Positions 1-5,060 are shown, counted from the stretch's first letter. The stretch is 8,239 bases of DNA from Candidatus Woesearchaeota archaeon (GCA_019322815.1 JAHWIB010000049.1:1-8239), one strand, 5' to 3'. A program made the numbers and translations. Notes: a model not told the origin generated them from the sequence alone.

Positions 1-27
1 ATATATACCGACCTCTTTTTCCCTCAT
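1..27 (-). CDS. possible start of a minus-strand gene leaving the left edge (partial)
   Basis: On the minus strand an ATG at 27-25 opens nine sense codons (MREKEVGIY) to the window edge. A TATA-like ATTTATATAC lies about 22 nt upstream (plus 49-58), the spacing seen at other leaderless genes in this window. Alternatively GAGGT just inside this stretch could be the Shine-Dalgarno of a start codon lying outside the window. Nine codons give no information on function; the promoter argument is stronger than the coding argument. Confidence 0.25.
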
Positions 28-48
28 AAAACCTAGAAAGTAATCCTA

Positions 49-60
49 GTATATAAATGT
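49..60 (-). promoter_or_regulatory. TATA box for a minus-strand transcript leaving the window
   Basis: The reverse complement reads ACATTTATATAC, a good archaeal TATA box. Transcription would start around position 27-25 and run leftward. It makes the left intergenic region divergent with the gene at 155. Confidence 0.4.
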
Positions 61-102
61 TACTATTTAGTATACTGGTTTAATGATAAGAGGATAGGTA
101 TA

Positions 103-116
103 GTCTATATATAGAC
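103..116. promoter_or_regulatory. perfect 14-bp palindrome, TATA-containing (possible operator)
   Basis: GTCTATATATAGAC is its own reverse complement. It lies in the divergent intergenic region about 40 bp upstream of the gene at 155. It could be a symmetric regulator site or an additional TATA element. The long alternating TA core means a chance origin is not excluded. Confidence 0.3.
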
Positions 117-154
117 AACTAATGTTTTAATAATATTTTAACTTATTATTTATT

Positions 155-508
155 ATGGAAATATTAAATCAGATAGGAGAATGGATTATGAACCATCCCT
201 ATATACTTAGTTTTGGTCTTATGAGTATAAGTATAGCTGGAGCAGGTATTTTGCTCTATAAAGAAGGCAAAGAATGTGACAGGAAAAGAGAAGAAGAAGT
301 AAGGAAAATAAATCATGCCAGGGCAGTTTTTGACTGCGGAGAATTCTCAGAAAAAGAGGCTTTGGCAGGCAAATTATATATGGGAAAATATTTTGGATAT
401 GAGCTTCCTGATGAGTTGTATAGAAAGATTGCAAAAGAGATGGGAATAAACGAAGAAAGAATATCAAGAATAGAAGAGATGGTAAAAAGTTATGATAAAA
501 AAATATGA
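155..508 (+). CDS. small N-terminally membrane-anchored protein, unknown function
   Basis: 117 aa. Residues about 15-35 (YILSFGLMSISIAGAGILLY) form one hydrophobic helix. It is followed by a Lys/Glu-rich stretch (about 36-52) and a charged, probably helical C-terminal domain. By the positive-inside rule the charged part is likely cytoplasmic, giving a single-pass anchor. The start at 155 has no Shine-Dalgarno. A T/A-rich TTTTAATAATA at 125-135 sits 20 nt upstream, so the transcript is probably leaderless or nearly so. Two Cys (in KECDRK and FDCGEF) do not form a recognisable metal site. I do not recognise the family. The next gene starts 47 bp downstream with its own TATA box, so an operon is not required. 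Confidence 0.75.
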   Translation: MEILNQIGEWIMNHPYILSFGLMSISIAGAGILLYKEGKECDRKREEEVRKINHARAVFDCGEFSEKEALAGKLYMGKYFGYELPDELYRKIAKEMGINEERISRIEEMVKSYDKKI

Positions 509-522
509 ATATTATTAGATAA

Positions 523-532
523 TTTTAAATAA
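523..532 (+). promoter_or_regulatory. TATA box for the gene at 556
   Basis: TTTTAAATAA ends 24 nt before the ATG at 556, and no Shine-Dalgarno lies between them. This is the arrangement of a leaderless archaeal gene. Confidence 0.5.
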
Positions 533-555
533 CAATTATTAAGATTCTTTTTCTT

Positions 556-849
556 ATGAAAACAGATGATATAAGCCGGCTTGTACATGCAACAGTAAGG
601 ATTACAGTTGAAGAAGAAGGAAAAACTGTAAAATATCAAGGAGAGTTATATAGAAAAACACTTTCACCTAAACTGCCTGTATGGTATAAGATGGATAATC
701 CTATTATAATCTATCCAGATGGAAAAAAGGAAAAAACAGGAGGACATAAGATATTCAGAGAAAGTGATTTAGAAAGATATGTCAAAGAAGGCAGAGTAGA
801 GATTATTGAAGAATCTGCAGGAAAATATTTATTAATGAGAAGAGCTTAA
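556..849 (+). CDS. 97-aa protein of unknown function
   Basis: A soluble, charged protein with alternating beta-like segments: residues about 11-32 (VHATVRITVEEEGKTVKYQG) and about 48-54 (NPIIIYP). A short helix with RESDLERYVKEGRVEII follows near 68-85. No signal peptide, membrane helix or Cys pair is seen. The start is chosen from the TATA box 24 nt upstream. It is separated by only 19 bp from the membrane protein at 869, and that gap holds a Shine-Dalgarno. The two may therefore be cotranscribed, with this gene first. The family is not recognised, and the fold cannot be named from sequence inspection. Confidence 0.7.
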   Translation: MKTDDISRLVHATVRITVEEEGKTVKYQGELYRKTLSPKLPVWYKMDNPIIIYPDGKKEKTGGHKIFRESDLERYVKEGRVEIIEESAGKYLLMRRA

Positions 850-857
850 CTTATTCT

Positions 858-865
858 GAGGTGAT
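858..865 (+). promoter_or_regulatory. archaeal Shine-Dalgarno for the gene at 869
   Basis: GAGGTGAT, the full complement of the archaeal 16S anti-Shine-Dalgarno, lies three bases before the ATG. The same sequence and spacing recur before 6171 and 7675. It fixes the start at 869 and suggests translation from an internal position on the 556 transcript. Confidence 0.8.
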
Positions 866-868
866 ATC

Positions 869-1057
869 ATGAAAAGAGAAATGTTCTGGGCTTATGGTTC
901 AGGAAGATTCCCGACAGTCGCTGTTATCCTATTAGTCGTTGGAATTGTATGGCTGTTAAGCGACTTAGGCATAATAACAGTTAGCATCCCGTGGTGGCCT
1001 ATTATATTGATAGTAATAGCACTAGGCTGGATCATAAACAGATATACACAGAAATAA
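869..1057 (+). CDS. two-helix LiaI/LiaF-like (DUF5668-type) membrane protein
   Basis: 62 aa and almost all membrane. Helix 1 covers about residues 15-36, helix 2 about 42-57. They are joined by a short turn with IPWWP, followed by a basic tail (NRYTQK). The pattern G-I-V-W-L-L-S-D-L-G-I, then a Trp-Trp-Pro turn and I-L-I-V-I-A-L-G-W, matches what is known of the LiaI/LiaF-like transmembrane domain (DUF5668). In bacteria this domain occurs in cell-envelope stress proteins and as stand-alone small proteins. Here it stands alone, without the soluble LiaF C-terminal domain, so a signalling role is not implied. GAGGTGAT three bases upstream decides the start. It follows the 556 gene by 19 bp and ends at a U-tract, so it is probably last in a two-gene unit. 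Confidence 0.8.
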   Translation: MKREMFWAYGSGRFPTVAVILLVVGIVWLLSDLGIITVSIPWWPIILIVIALGWIINRYTQK

Positions 1058-1075
1058 TTTTTTTATTGTTTTTTT
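1058..1075 (+). terminator. U-tract terminator after the membrane protein gene
   Basis: Two runs of seven T (1058-1064 and 1069-1075) separated by ATTG directly follow the stop codon at 1055-1057. No hairpin is present. Oligo-U without a stem is the usual archaeal intrinsic terminator. Confidence 0.65.
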
Positions 1076-1100
1076 CCCAGCAGTTCATCTTCTAAAAATT

Positions 1101-1116
1101 AAAAAAAGAAAAAAAA
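1101..1116 (-). terminator. U-tract terminator for the 52-aa zinc ribbon gene
   Basis: On the minus strand this reads T8-C-T7, 26 bases beyond the TAA at 1144-1142. Together with the T-tract at 1058-1075 it separates two convergent genes. Confidence 0.6.
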
Positions 1117-1141
1117 TCTCAAGCTTTTGAAAATTAAAGAA

Positions 1142-1300
1142 TTAATATCTTCTTCGCTTTGAAAAACATTCTTTGCAGAAAACATCTCTGCCTTCTGTTG
1201 GCTTGAATGGAACTTCGCATTCTTTGCCGCATTCAGCACAAACTGCCTTATGCATCTGTCTTGGTCCAAAATTTCTTCTTGGGCCTCTAAAATCTCCCAT
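1142..1300 (-). CDS. 52-aa zinc-ribbon protein (CxxC-x17-CxxC)
   Basis: Translation from the ATG at 1300 gives a basic Gly/Pro/Arg N-terminus (MGDFRGPRRN) and a first knuckle C21-A-E-C24. A linker with VPFKPTEGRDVFC follows, then a second knuckle C42-K-E-C45, ending in FSKRRRY. This is the compact zinc-binding domain often annotated in archaeal and candidate-phyla genomes as a CxxC-x17-CxxC zinc ribbon. It probably binds one structural zinc and, given its charge, nucleic acid or the ribosome; that role is inferred. An extra Cys (C28) follows the first knuckle. GGAGG lies about 8 bases upstream of the ATG. A TATA box, GGTTTATAAA on the minus strand, is at 1386-1395. The gene is easily missed because of its length. 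Confidence 0.88.
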   Translation of the reverse strand: MGDFRGPRRNFGPRQMHKAVCAECGKECEVPFKPTEGRDVFCKECFSKRRRY

Positions 1301-1385
1301 TGTCTTTTCCTCCGTTTGTTATAACTCAGATAGAAAACGTTTTAAGTCTCCAAATCAGTTATCTTGTTAAGATGAATGGCAGTAG

Positions 1386-1395
1386 TTTATAAACC
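1386..1395 (-). promoter_or_regulatory. TATA box for the 52-aa zinc ribbon gene
   Basis: The reverse complement GGTTTATAAA is a near-ideal TATA box with purines upstream. A start about 25 nt downstream would give a leader of roughly 60 nt, consistent with the Shine-Dalgarno GGAGG found before the ATG at 1300. Confidence 0.5.
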
Positions 1396-1402
1396 TTTGC
1401 AA

Positions 1403-1516
1403 TTAAGATTGATAAGATAGCTTCTTCCTGCATTCATTGCATATAAGATTACGGGAAAATTCACTTTTCATCTTGAATTCACCGCATTTCCGGCACTTTT
1501 TCTTATATAATACCAT
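1403..1516 (-). CDS. 37-aa mini zinc-ribbon protein (CxxC-x14-CxxC)
   Basis: The minus strand from the ATG at 1516 encodes MVLYKKK, then C8-R-K-C11-G, a 14-residue linker, C26-N-E-C29, and the tail RKKLSYQS. Two well-formed CxxC knuckles in a Lys/Arg-rich 37-residue chain are hard to explain as chance. The first knuckle followed by Gly (CxxCG) is typical of zinc ribbons. It probably folds around one zinc and may contact RNA or DNA; this is inferred. No Shine-Dalgarno is seen. The box CTTTAAGAT on the minus strand lies 21-22 nt upstream, so the gene appears leaderless. It lies 102 bp upstream of the 52-aa zinc ribbon, which has its own promoter. Confidence 0.7.
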   Translation of the reverse strand: MVLYKKKCRKCGEFKMKSEFSRNLICNECRKKLSYQS

Positions 1517-1533
1517 TTTCAATATTAACAAAT

Positions 1534-1556
1534 AATCTTAAAGAAAATCTTAAAGA
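1534..1556 (-). promoter_or_regulatory. tandem 11-bp repeat covering the promoter of the 37-aa zinc ribbon
   Basis: AATCTTAAAGA occurs at 1534-1544 and again at 1546-1556, a 12-bp period. On the minus strand each copy reads TCTTTAAGATT, a TATA-like sequence. The copy nearer the gene has the right distance (about 21 nt) to place a start at the ATG. The duplicate could be a tandem regulator site or a second TATA box. Confidence 0.4.
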
Positions 1557-1588
1557 TCTATGCTATAATTATAACTAATGAAGCTGTC

Positions 1589-1599
1589 TTTATAAAGGT
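1589..1599. promoter_or_regulatory. symmetric TATA-like box of uncertain direction
   Basis: CTTTATAAAG plus a following G reads as a TATA box on both strands. It lies 73 nt upstream of the minus-strand ATG at 1516 and 83 nt upstream of the plus-strand ATG at 1682. Closer promoters exist for both genes, so its use is unclear. Confidence 0.25.
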
Positions 1600-1631
1600 T
1601 TAGTAATAATTGGAAAATCCTCAATAATTTT

Positions 1632-1648
1632 ACGAAACTTTATAAATA
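1632..1648 (+). promoter_or_regulatory. strong BRE/TATA promoter for the gene at 1682 (copy 1 of a shared motif)
   Basis: ACGAAACTTTATAAATA combines a purine-rich BRE (CGAAA) with a TATA box. The box ends 33 nt before the ATG, leaving a leader of about 8-10 nt that contains AGAGAG. The 11-base core ACGAAACTTTA is identical before the genes at 2346 and 2744. Confidence 0.7.
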
Positions 1649-1681
1649 TCCAATTTTCAGGCTTCAAAAGAGAGAATAAAA

Positions 1682-2302
1682 ATGTTTGAAGATAAAAGTG
1701 TTAAAGAAACATTATACGGAAGATTAGTAGAAGGCATTGATGCATTGCTGATTACTCCAGAAGGAGAAAAGGTTATAGAAACCTTTGGTGAAACAGATGG
1801 TTTTTATGAATGGGTTAAAAGCCTGCCTGACAAGCTTCCAGAAGGAAGGCATGTAGGAAGGATTGCATCAGAAGAGCACGGTCTAAAGGGAGTTCCTGAT
1901 TTAAGATTAAAGATAGCCAGCCAGTCTTACTTGATGCAGAAAACTAGATATGGTTTGCTGCTGGAAATACCAACTCTTGCAGAGATCCAGGCATATATGG
2001 CTAAAAAAAGGGATGAAGGAAAACATTATGAGTTTGTTCCCCAAAAACTGTATTTTGGTGCAGGAGATTTTATTCTGACTGAATGGGTTAGAGGATCTGA
2101 CTGGAACAACATAAGCCATAGTCTACATCCTAAATTGTTTGAACCGATGCGTGAATTAAGAAGGGATCTGATGAAAACAGAATTAGATCTAAATATGGCT
2201 GGAGTCAATTTTATCTATGTCGGAAGAAACAGGAAAACAAAAAAACCAAAGTTTTCTGTAATTGATCAGCTGGATGAGAGAATGGCTGACAAATTAAAAT
2301 AG
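1682..2302 (+). CDS. 206-aa protein, possible divergent kinase-fold (pseudokinase-like)
   Basis: No family is recognised with confidence. Its layout recalls a small kinase-like (APH/Rio type) fold. It has a Lys in a beta segment (K77, LRLKIAS) and a candidate alpha-C Glu (E95 or E101, LLLEIPTLAEIQAY). A hinge-like F-I-L-T-E-W-V-R-G spans 130-138, a helix 155-168, and then D169-L-N-M-A-G-V-N176-F-I-Y-V and F-S-V-I-D195. Aligning N176 and D195 with the Asn and DFG Asp of kinases puts N171 where HxDxxxxN needs the catalytic Asp. The first 75 residues would be an extra domain. If correct, this would be an inactive or unusual kinase relative; this is inference from motif order only. It is the first of three genes with matching promoters. 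Confidence 0.7.
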   Translation: MFEDKSVKETLYGRLVEGIDALLITPEGEKVIETFGETDGFYEWVKSLPDKLPEGRHVGRIASEEHGLKGVPDLRLKIASQSYLMQKTRYGLLLEIPTLAEIQAYMAKKRDEGKHYEFVPQKLYFGAGDFILTEWVRGSDWNNISHSLHPKLFEPMRELRRDLMKTELDLNMAGVNFIYVGRNRKTKKPKFSVIDQLDERMADKLK

Positions 2303-2320
2303 TTTTCACGAAACTTTAAA
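2300..2320 (+). repeat. 21-bp block, copy A: stop codon plus promoter of the gene at 2346
   Basis: This block begins at the TAG stop of the preceding gene, continues TTTTCACG, and ends in AAACTTTAAA. It is identical base for base to 2697-2717. It contains the BRE and TATA box of the gene at 2346. Similarity continues weakly beyond, with AACTT in both copies. Confidence 0.85.
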
Positions 2321-2323
2321 AAT
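2308..2323 (+). promoter_or_regulatory. BRE/TATA promoter for the gene at 2346 (copy 2)
   Basis: ACGAAACTTTAAAAAT ends 22 nt before the ATG at 2346. There is no Shine-Dalgarno, so the message is expected to be leaderless. The earlier ATG at 2339 is in another frame and soon stops. Confidence 0.65.
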
Positions 2324-2345
2324 AACTTATATTTTTCTATGCCCA

Positions 2346-2699
2346 ATGAAATCAATTGTAGAGAGAAGTCTTAAAGTGATGGAAAAAGGGATTCCTCGTG
2401 TTCATGGAAAAATGACCTGCTCAATAGAAGGCCATATCATAAGTTCTAGTGTTGATTATGTATATAATCCTCAGACAGGGCTTGTGCTTGAGGTATGGAG
2501 CCACGGAAGTTTTGATCCAGGAAAAAGCTATCACAGCTTTAATGTCATAAAACCTTTTCCTGCTCGCTCTGAAGAAAAGTATGAAATAATTGACTATCAT
2601 CCTCCTGAAGGAATTACTGTAGAAGCAAAAAATAATCTGGAAGATGCAGTAAGATTATGGAATGAAAAGCACGGATTTTCTAATGCTTCATCCAGATAG
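2346..2699 (+). CDS. 117-aa protein of unknown function
   Basis: A soluble protein with an N-terminal helix (residues 1-14) followed by a beta-rich middle. The middle includes MTCSIEGHIISSSVDYVYNP (about 23-42), GLVLEVWSHGSF and KSYHSFNVI. A final helix, NNLEDAVRLWNEKHGF, spans about 96-111. There is one Cys, several His and no membrane segment. The length and beta-then-helix order suggest one small domain, but I do not recognise it. The start is set by the TATA box 23 nt upstream. Its promoter block copies the one before the gene at 2744, so these neighbours are probably expressed together although each has its own start site. Confidence 0.7.
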   Translation: MKSIVERSLKVMEKGIPRVHGKMTCSIEGHIISSSVDYVYNPQTGLVLEVWSHGSFDPGKSYHSFNVIKPFPARSEEKYEIIDYHPPEGITVEAKNNLEDAVRLWNEKHGFSNASSR

Positions 2700-2717
2700 T
2701 TTTCACGAAACTTTAAA
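2697..2717 (+). repeat. 21-bp block, copy B: stop codon plus promoter of the gene at 2744
   Basis: Identical to 2300-2320 and likewise begins at the TAG stop codon of the upstream gene. The two copies are 397 bp apart and flank the 2346 gene like cassette borders. Confidence 0.85.
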
Positions 2718-2720
2718 TAC
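2705..2720 (+). promoter_or_regulatory. BRE/TATA promoter for the gene at 2744 (copy 3)
   Basis: ACGAAACTTTAAATAC ends 23 nt before the ATG at 2744. This spacing favours that ATG, used without a leader, over the in-frame TTG at 2729, which would lie too close to the TATA box. Confidence 0.7.
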
Positions 2721-2743
2721 AACTTCTATTGAATTTTAGTAAT

Positions 2744-3562
2744 ATGGCAAAGATGCAGGACGAGCAGTATATATTGCTGCCATGCATGGGAAGAGAGAGA
2801 TTAGGCATTCCCAGAGGACATTTATATAAAGTTAAAGATAGAGAAGGAAATGATTTAGGTTTTCTGACGCTAAAATCAGCAAAAGAAAGTTTAGGTGAAG
2901 AAAATTATTCTATTTTGGATTCTGACACCCTATGCGGAATATGTCATGCAGATGCTAACGGTGAATTAGAAGAGATCTTATTAAAAGATCATAAGAAAAA
3001 ACTAGGATATCTTAATCAGGATAAAAAAACACTAATTCAGGCTATGAATGAAAAATATTTAACAGGCAATGGAAAACTCGGCCCTGGATTCAATTATCAG
3101 GAAAAAGACTGGACAAAAGAGCAGAGAGAGTTCGGAGCGCAGTATGCCTTATCTCTTTTAGATGGATATTATATAGATCCAAAAACAAAACAGTGGAGCA
3201 AATTTGACCAGGATAATCAGATGATTCTAGAGCGTTCTTTAGATTCAGTCATGGATCTGTTCCAGGCAGGCCATGGATTTCTTTATGCGCCTGACCCTTT
3301 TATCAGTGATTCAAAACGAAAAGCTGTTGGAAGAAAAGTTATCGAAGTAATTAAAAGAACAGAATACACTGAAGAGAGGTATATCCAAAGATGGTTAAGA
3401 TATGTTATACTGCCTGGCATAAGGATTCTTCATGATCTGAAATCTGCAAAAGGCACCTGGCTTGATCCAGAAAGGCCAGGACTGCCTTATGACAAGGATG
3501 CAACAAAAAGAGTTATTGCTGAACTAGTTCCTCTGATAGAACAAAGATTTACAGATAAATAA
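2744..3562 (+). CDS. 272-aa soluble protein of unknown function
   Basis: Starting at ATG 2744 the protein begins MAKMQDEQYILLPCMGRERL. A short mixed N-terminal part includes C64-G-I-C67-H68, a single CxxCH that resembles half of a zinc knuckle or a haem motif; one isolated copy is weak evidence for either. Residues from about 80 are mainly helical and charged, rich in Tyr, Trp and Lys. The C-terminal half holds EVIKRTEYTEERYIQRWLRY and ends in a helix, KRVIAELVPLIEQRF. No signal peptide or membrane helix is seen. It is the last of three genes with the same promoter motif. It converges with the minus gene at 3576 with only 13 bp between stop codons. The family is not recognised. Confidence 0.75.
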   Translation: MAKMQDEQYILLPCMGRERLGIPRGHLYKVKDREGNDLGFLTLKSAKESLGEENYSILDSDTLCGICHADANGELEEILLKDHKKKLGYLNQDKKTLIQAMNEKYLTGNGKLGPGFNYQEKDWTKEQREFGAQYALSLLDGYYIDPKTKQWSKFDQDNQMILERSLDSVMDLFQAGHGFLYAPDPFISDSKRKAVGRKVIEVIKRTEYTEERYIQRWLRYVILPGIRILHDLKSAKGTWLDPERPGLPYDKDATKRVIAELVPLIEQRFTDK

Positions 3563-3575
3563 AAAAAGAAAAAAA
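3561..3575 (-). terminator. U-tract terminator of the minus-strand exported protein gene
   Basis: On the minus strand the sequence after the TAA is T7-C-T7, the same arrangement as at 1101-1116. It overlaps the last two bases of the plus-strand stop codon at 3560-3562, so the convergent genes are packed tail to tail. Confidence 0.55.
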
Positions 3576-4049
3576 TTAGATTGTGTCGCACTTCTCAATT
3601 TTGTACTGGTTAGCCAGATGAGGATTGAAAAGCCATAGCCCCCAGGGATTGTTTCCTTTATTATAATAATGTGCTCCTAATCTTGAATAGACCATTGCTC
3701 TGCCGTCACTGCATAAGATATAATCTGTAAGCATTATATGCCCTGTCACATCCCCATTTTCATATACTCTTCTGTAGAATCCTCCCATATGAGGGTCTAA
3801 ATAAGAATCATATGTCATGGTCTCTCCTATACAAGGGTTTGGCATCTGCCCTGTATAGATATGTTCTGTTGCAAGATTCTTTGCAGCATTATCCTTGCCT
3901 CTTGCCATATTATAACACTGATTATCTGGTATATTATTTACTCCTGCAACAGCTCCTGTTATACTGATTCCTCCAGAAGTAATAAGCATAATAACAGCAA
4001 CCACTGCAACAGCAATAGCAATCTGTTCCCTCTTTATTTTTCTAGCCAT
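3576..4049 (-). CDS. exported or membrane-anchored four-cysteine protein, unknown function
   Basis: 157 aa from the ATG at 4049. The basic start MARKIKREQ is followed by a hydrophobic helix (about 9-26, IAIAVAVVAVIMLITSGG) and then SITGAVAG. The rest, outside the cell by this topology, is rich in Tyr, Asn and Gly. It carries exactly four Cys (C45, C73, C113, C154), enough for two disulfides. The helix may be a signal peptide or an anchor. GAGGTG at 4064-4059 lies 9 bases before this ATG, and a GTG at 4061 overlaps it, so the longer reading is rejected. A minus-strand TATA box ATTTATATAT is near 4087-4096. Two-disulfide surface domains of this size are common among small archaeal secreted proteins, but I cannot name this one. 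Confidence 0.78.
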   Translation of the reverse strand: MARKIKREQIAIAVAVVAVIMLITSGGISITGAVAGVNNIPDNQCYNMARGKDNAAKNLATEHIYTGQMPNPCIGETMTYDSYLDPHMGGFYRRVYENGDVTGHIMLTDYILCSDGRAMVYSRLGAHYYNKGNNPWGLWLFNPHLANQYKIEKCDTI

Positions 4050-4086
4050 TTTAAGATACACCTCTTAATTTTGGGAGAAATTAATC

Positions 4087-4096
4087 ATATATAAAT
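4087..4096 (-). promoter_or_regulatory. TATA box for the exported protein gene at 4049
   Basis: The plus strand reads ATATATAAAT, so the minus strand has ATTTATATAT. A start about 25 nt downstream gives a short leader that just includes the GAGGTG Shine-Dalgarno. Confidence 0.5.
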
Positions 4097-4193
4097 GTTT
4101 TTCTAGAATTTTTTCTTTTCAAAAATCATTTATAATAAAAGGAAGTGAACTGATGAATAAATAAACGCCAAAATCATAGAAAGATAAAAAGTT

Positions 4194-4937
4194 TTATTTG
4201 TTTTTTCCTGGATCTGCATAGACTATCTGTGTAAGCCCTGGCTCAATTTTTATTGGTGCATCATCTTCTTGAGGTATTACAAGGAAATTTGCTTTTCCTA
4301 TCCCTTTAGTGCATGCAGAGAATCCTGGATTTTTTGCAGGCCTGTAGCCATTGATCCTTAATGCTCTCATGATTGTTCCTTTTTTTGCCTGTTCCATGAC
4401 ATATTCTTCTCCAAGAAATAAGATTCTTCCAGGAAAGGCAGAATTATCTCTTATATTTTTCATGTTTGCTTCTAATTCTTTATTTTCTCCATACATCCAA
4501 TTAATAACTCTCATCTGATCTTGAGTCAATTTTGAGAGATCAGATGGATTGAATTCAAAAGAATAAACTTCTCCCGCTGCACTTTTAAGCTCTAAGCCTG
4601 CAAGAGGAACTCTTATCCTGCCTTCTCCTTTAGTGATAATTCTTGTTATAGATGTATCATCCAAGCCAGCACGAAATTCTCCTTTTTTAAGATAATTAGT
4701 TGCTGTTCTAGCTTTTTTGTATAAAGGATTTTGCTCTTTATTTCTTTCTAAAGAAACAAATCCTCTTGCTCCTTGAGATTGATAAAAAACAGAATCTGAA
4801 GTAACAATATCATAAAGCAAAAACTGGCCTTGTCTCTTTTGTTCAAGCACTTCTTTTGATGATAATACTTGTTTTCCTTCTTCAACAACCTTTGCTAAGG
4901 CTGTGTTAGGAGCTAATTCAACTTTTTTGTATGACAT
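4194..4937 (-). CDS. 247-aa soluble protein of unknown function
   Basis: The start is taken at ATG 4937 (MSYKKVELAPNTALAKVVEE), 24 nt after a minus-strand TATA box at 4961-4970 and without a Shine-Dalgarno. The protein is a mixed alpha/beta chain with no signal peptide or membrane helix. It has a helical first quarter and a beta-rich middle (GEGRIRVPLAGLELKSAAG, then YSFEFNPSDL). A helical part runs LTQDQMRVINWMYGENKELE, and late beta segments include GRILFLGEEYV and KANFLVIP. It has a single Cys, in FSACTKG. I do not recognise the family. A 13-base element between its TATA box and start recurs inverted near 5509, suggesting shared control with the 5458/5551 pair. Confidence 0.75.
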   Translation of the reverse strand: MSYKKVELAPNTALAKVVEEGKQVLSSKEVLEQKRQGQFLLYDIVTSDSVFYQSQGARGFVSLERNKEQNPLYKKARTATNYLKKGEFRAGLDDTSITRIITKGEGRIRVPLAGLELKSAAGEVYSFEFNPSDLSKLTQDQMRVINWMYGENKELEANMKNIRDNSAFPGRILFLGEEYVMEQAKKGTIMRALRINGYRPAKNPGFSACTKGIGKANFLVIPQEDDAPIKIEPGLTQIVYADPGKNK

Positions 4938-4960
4938 AATGTACAAACGGAATTTAGGTT

Positions 4961-4970
4961 GTATATAAAT
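4961..4970 (-). promoter_or_regulatory. TATA box for the 247-aa protein gene
   Basis: The minus strand reads ATTTATATAC, ending 24 nt before the ATG at 4937. A small inverted repeat, GGAG-N3-CTCC, lies just upstream of the box at 4980-4990. Confidence 0.55.
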
Positions 4971-5044
4971 CTTATTGTTGGAGGATCTCCTATAAAAGGA
5001 TAAAATAAATTCTAGAAAATTTTAAATAAATGATTAAGAAATAA

Positions 5045-5060
5045 TTTTTTATTTTTTTTT
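5045..5060 (+). terminator. plus-strand T-tract without an obvious plus-strand gene
   Basis: T6-A-T9 on the plus strand overlaps the 3' end of the minus gene at 5059. No plus-strand gene lies upstream. A TATA-like TATAAAAGG at 4991-4999 could drive a very short plus transcript ending here. Confidence 0.3.

Noticed and set aside
1173..1370. Plus-strand 65-codon frame
   Set aside because: It is antisense to the 52-aa zinc ribbon, which has two CxxC knuckles, GGAGG and a TATA box; the plus frame has none of these.
1907..2208. Minus-strand frames within the 1682 gene
   Set aside because: They lie wholly inside the plus gene, with no start signals and implausible composition.
2936..2950. Haem c or zinc site in the 272-aa protein (CGICH)
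   Set aside because: A single CxxCH without a signal peptide or a second knuckle is not enough to claim either.
4050..4061. Upstream GTG start for the exported protein
   Set aside because: It overlaps its own Shine-Dalgarno (GAGGTG). The ATG at 4049 has correct spacing.
3861..4094. Plus-strand 77-codon frame rich in Ser, Asn, Cys and His
   Set aside because: It is antisense to the signal helix and N-terminal part of the exported four-Cys protein. The repetitive composition reflects the reverse of Ala/Val/Ile codons.
4153..4164. Micro-frame ATGAATAAATAA preceded by GGAAGTGA
   Set aside because: Only three codons; a Shine-Dalgarno-like word and TATA-like word nearby are expected by chance in this AT-rich stretch.
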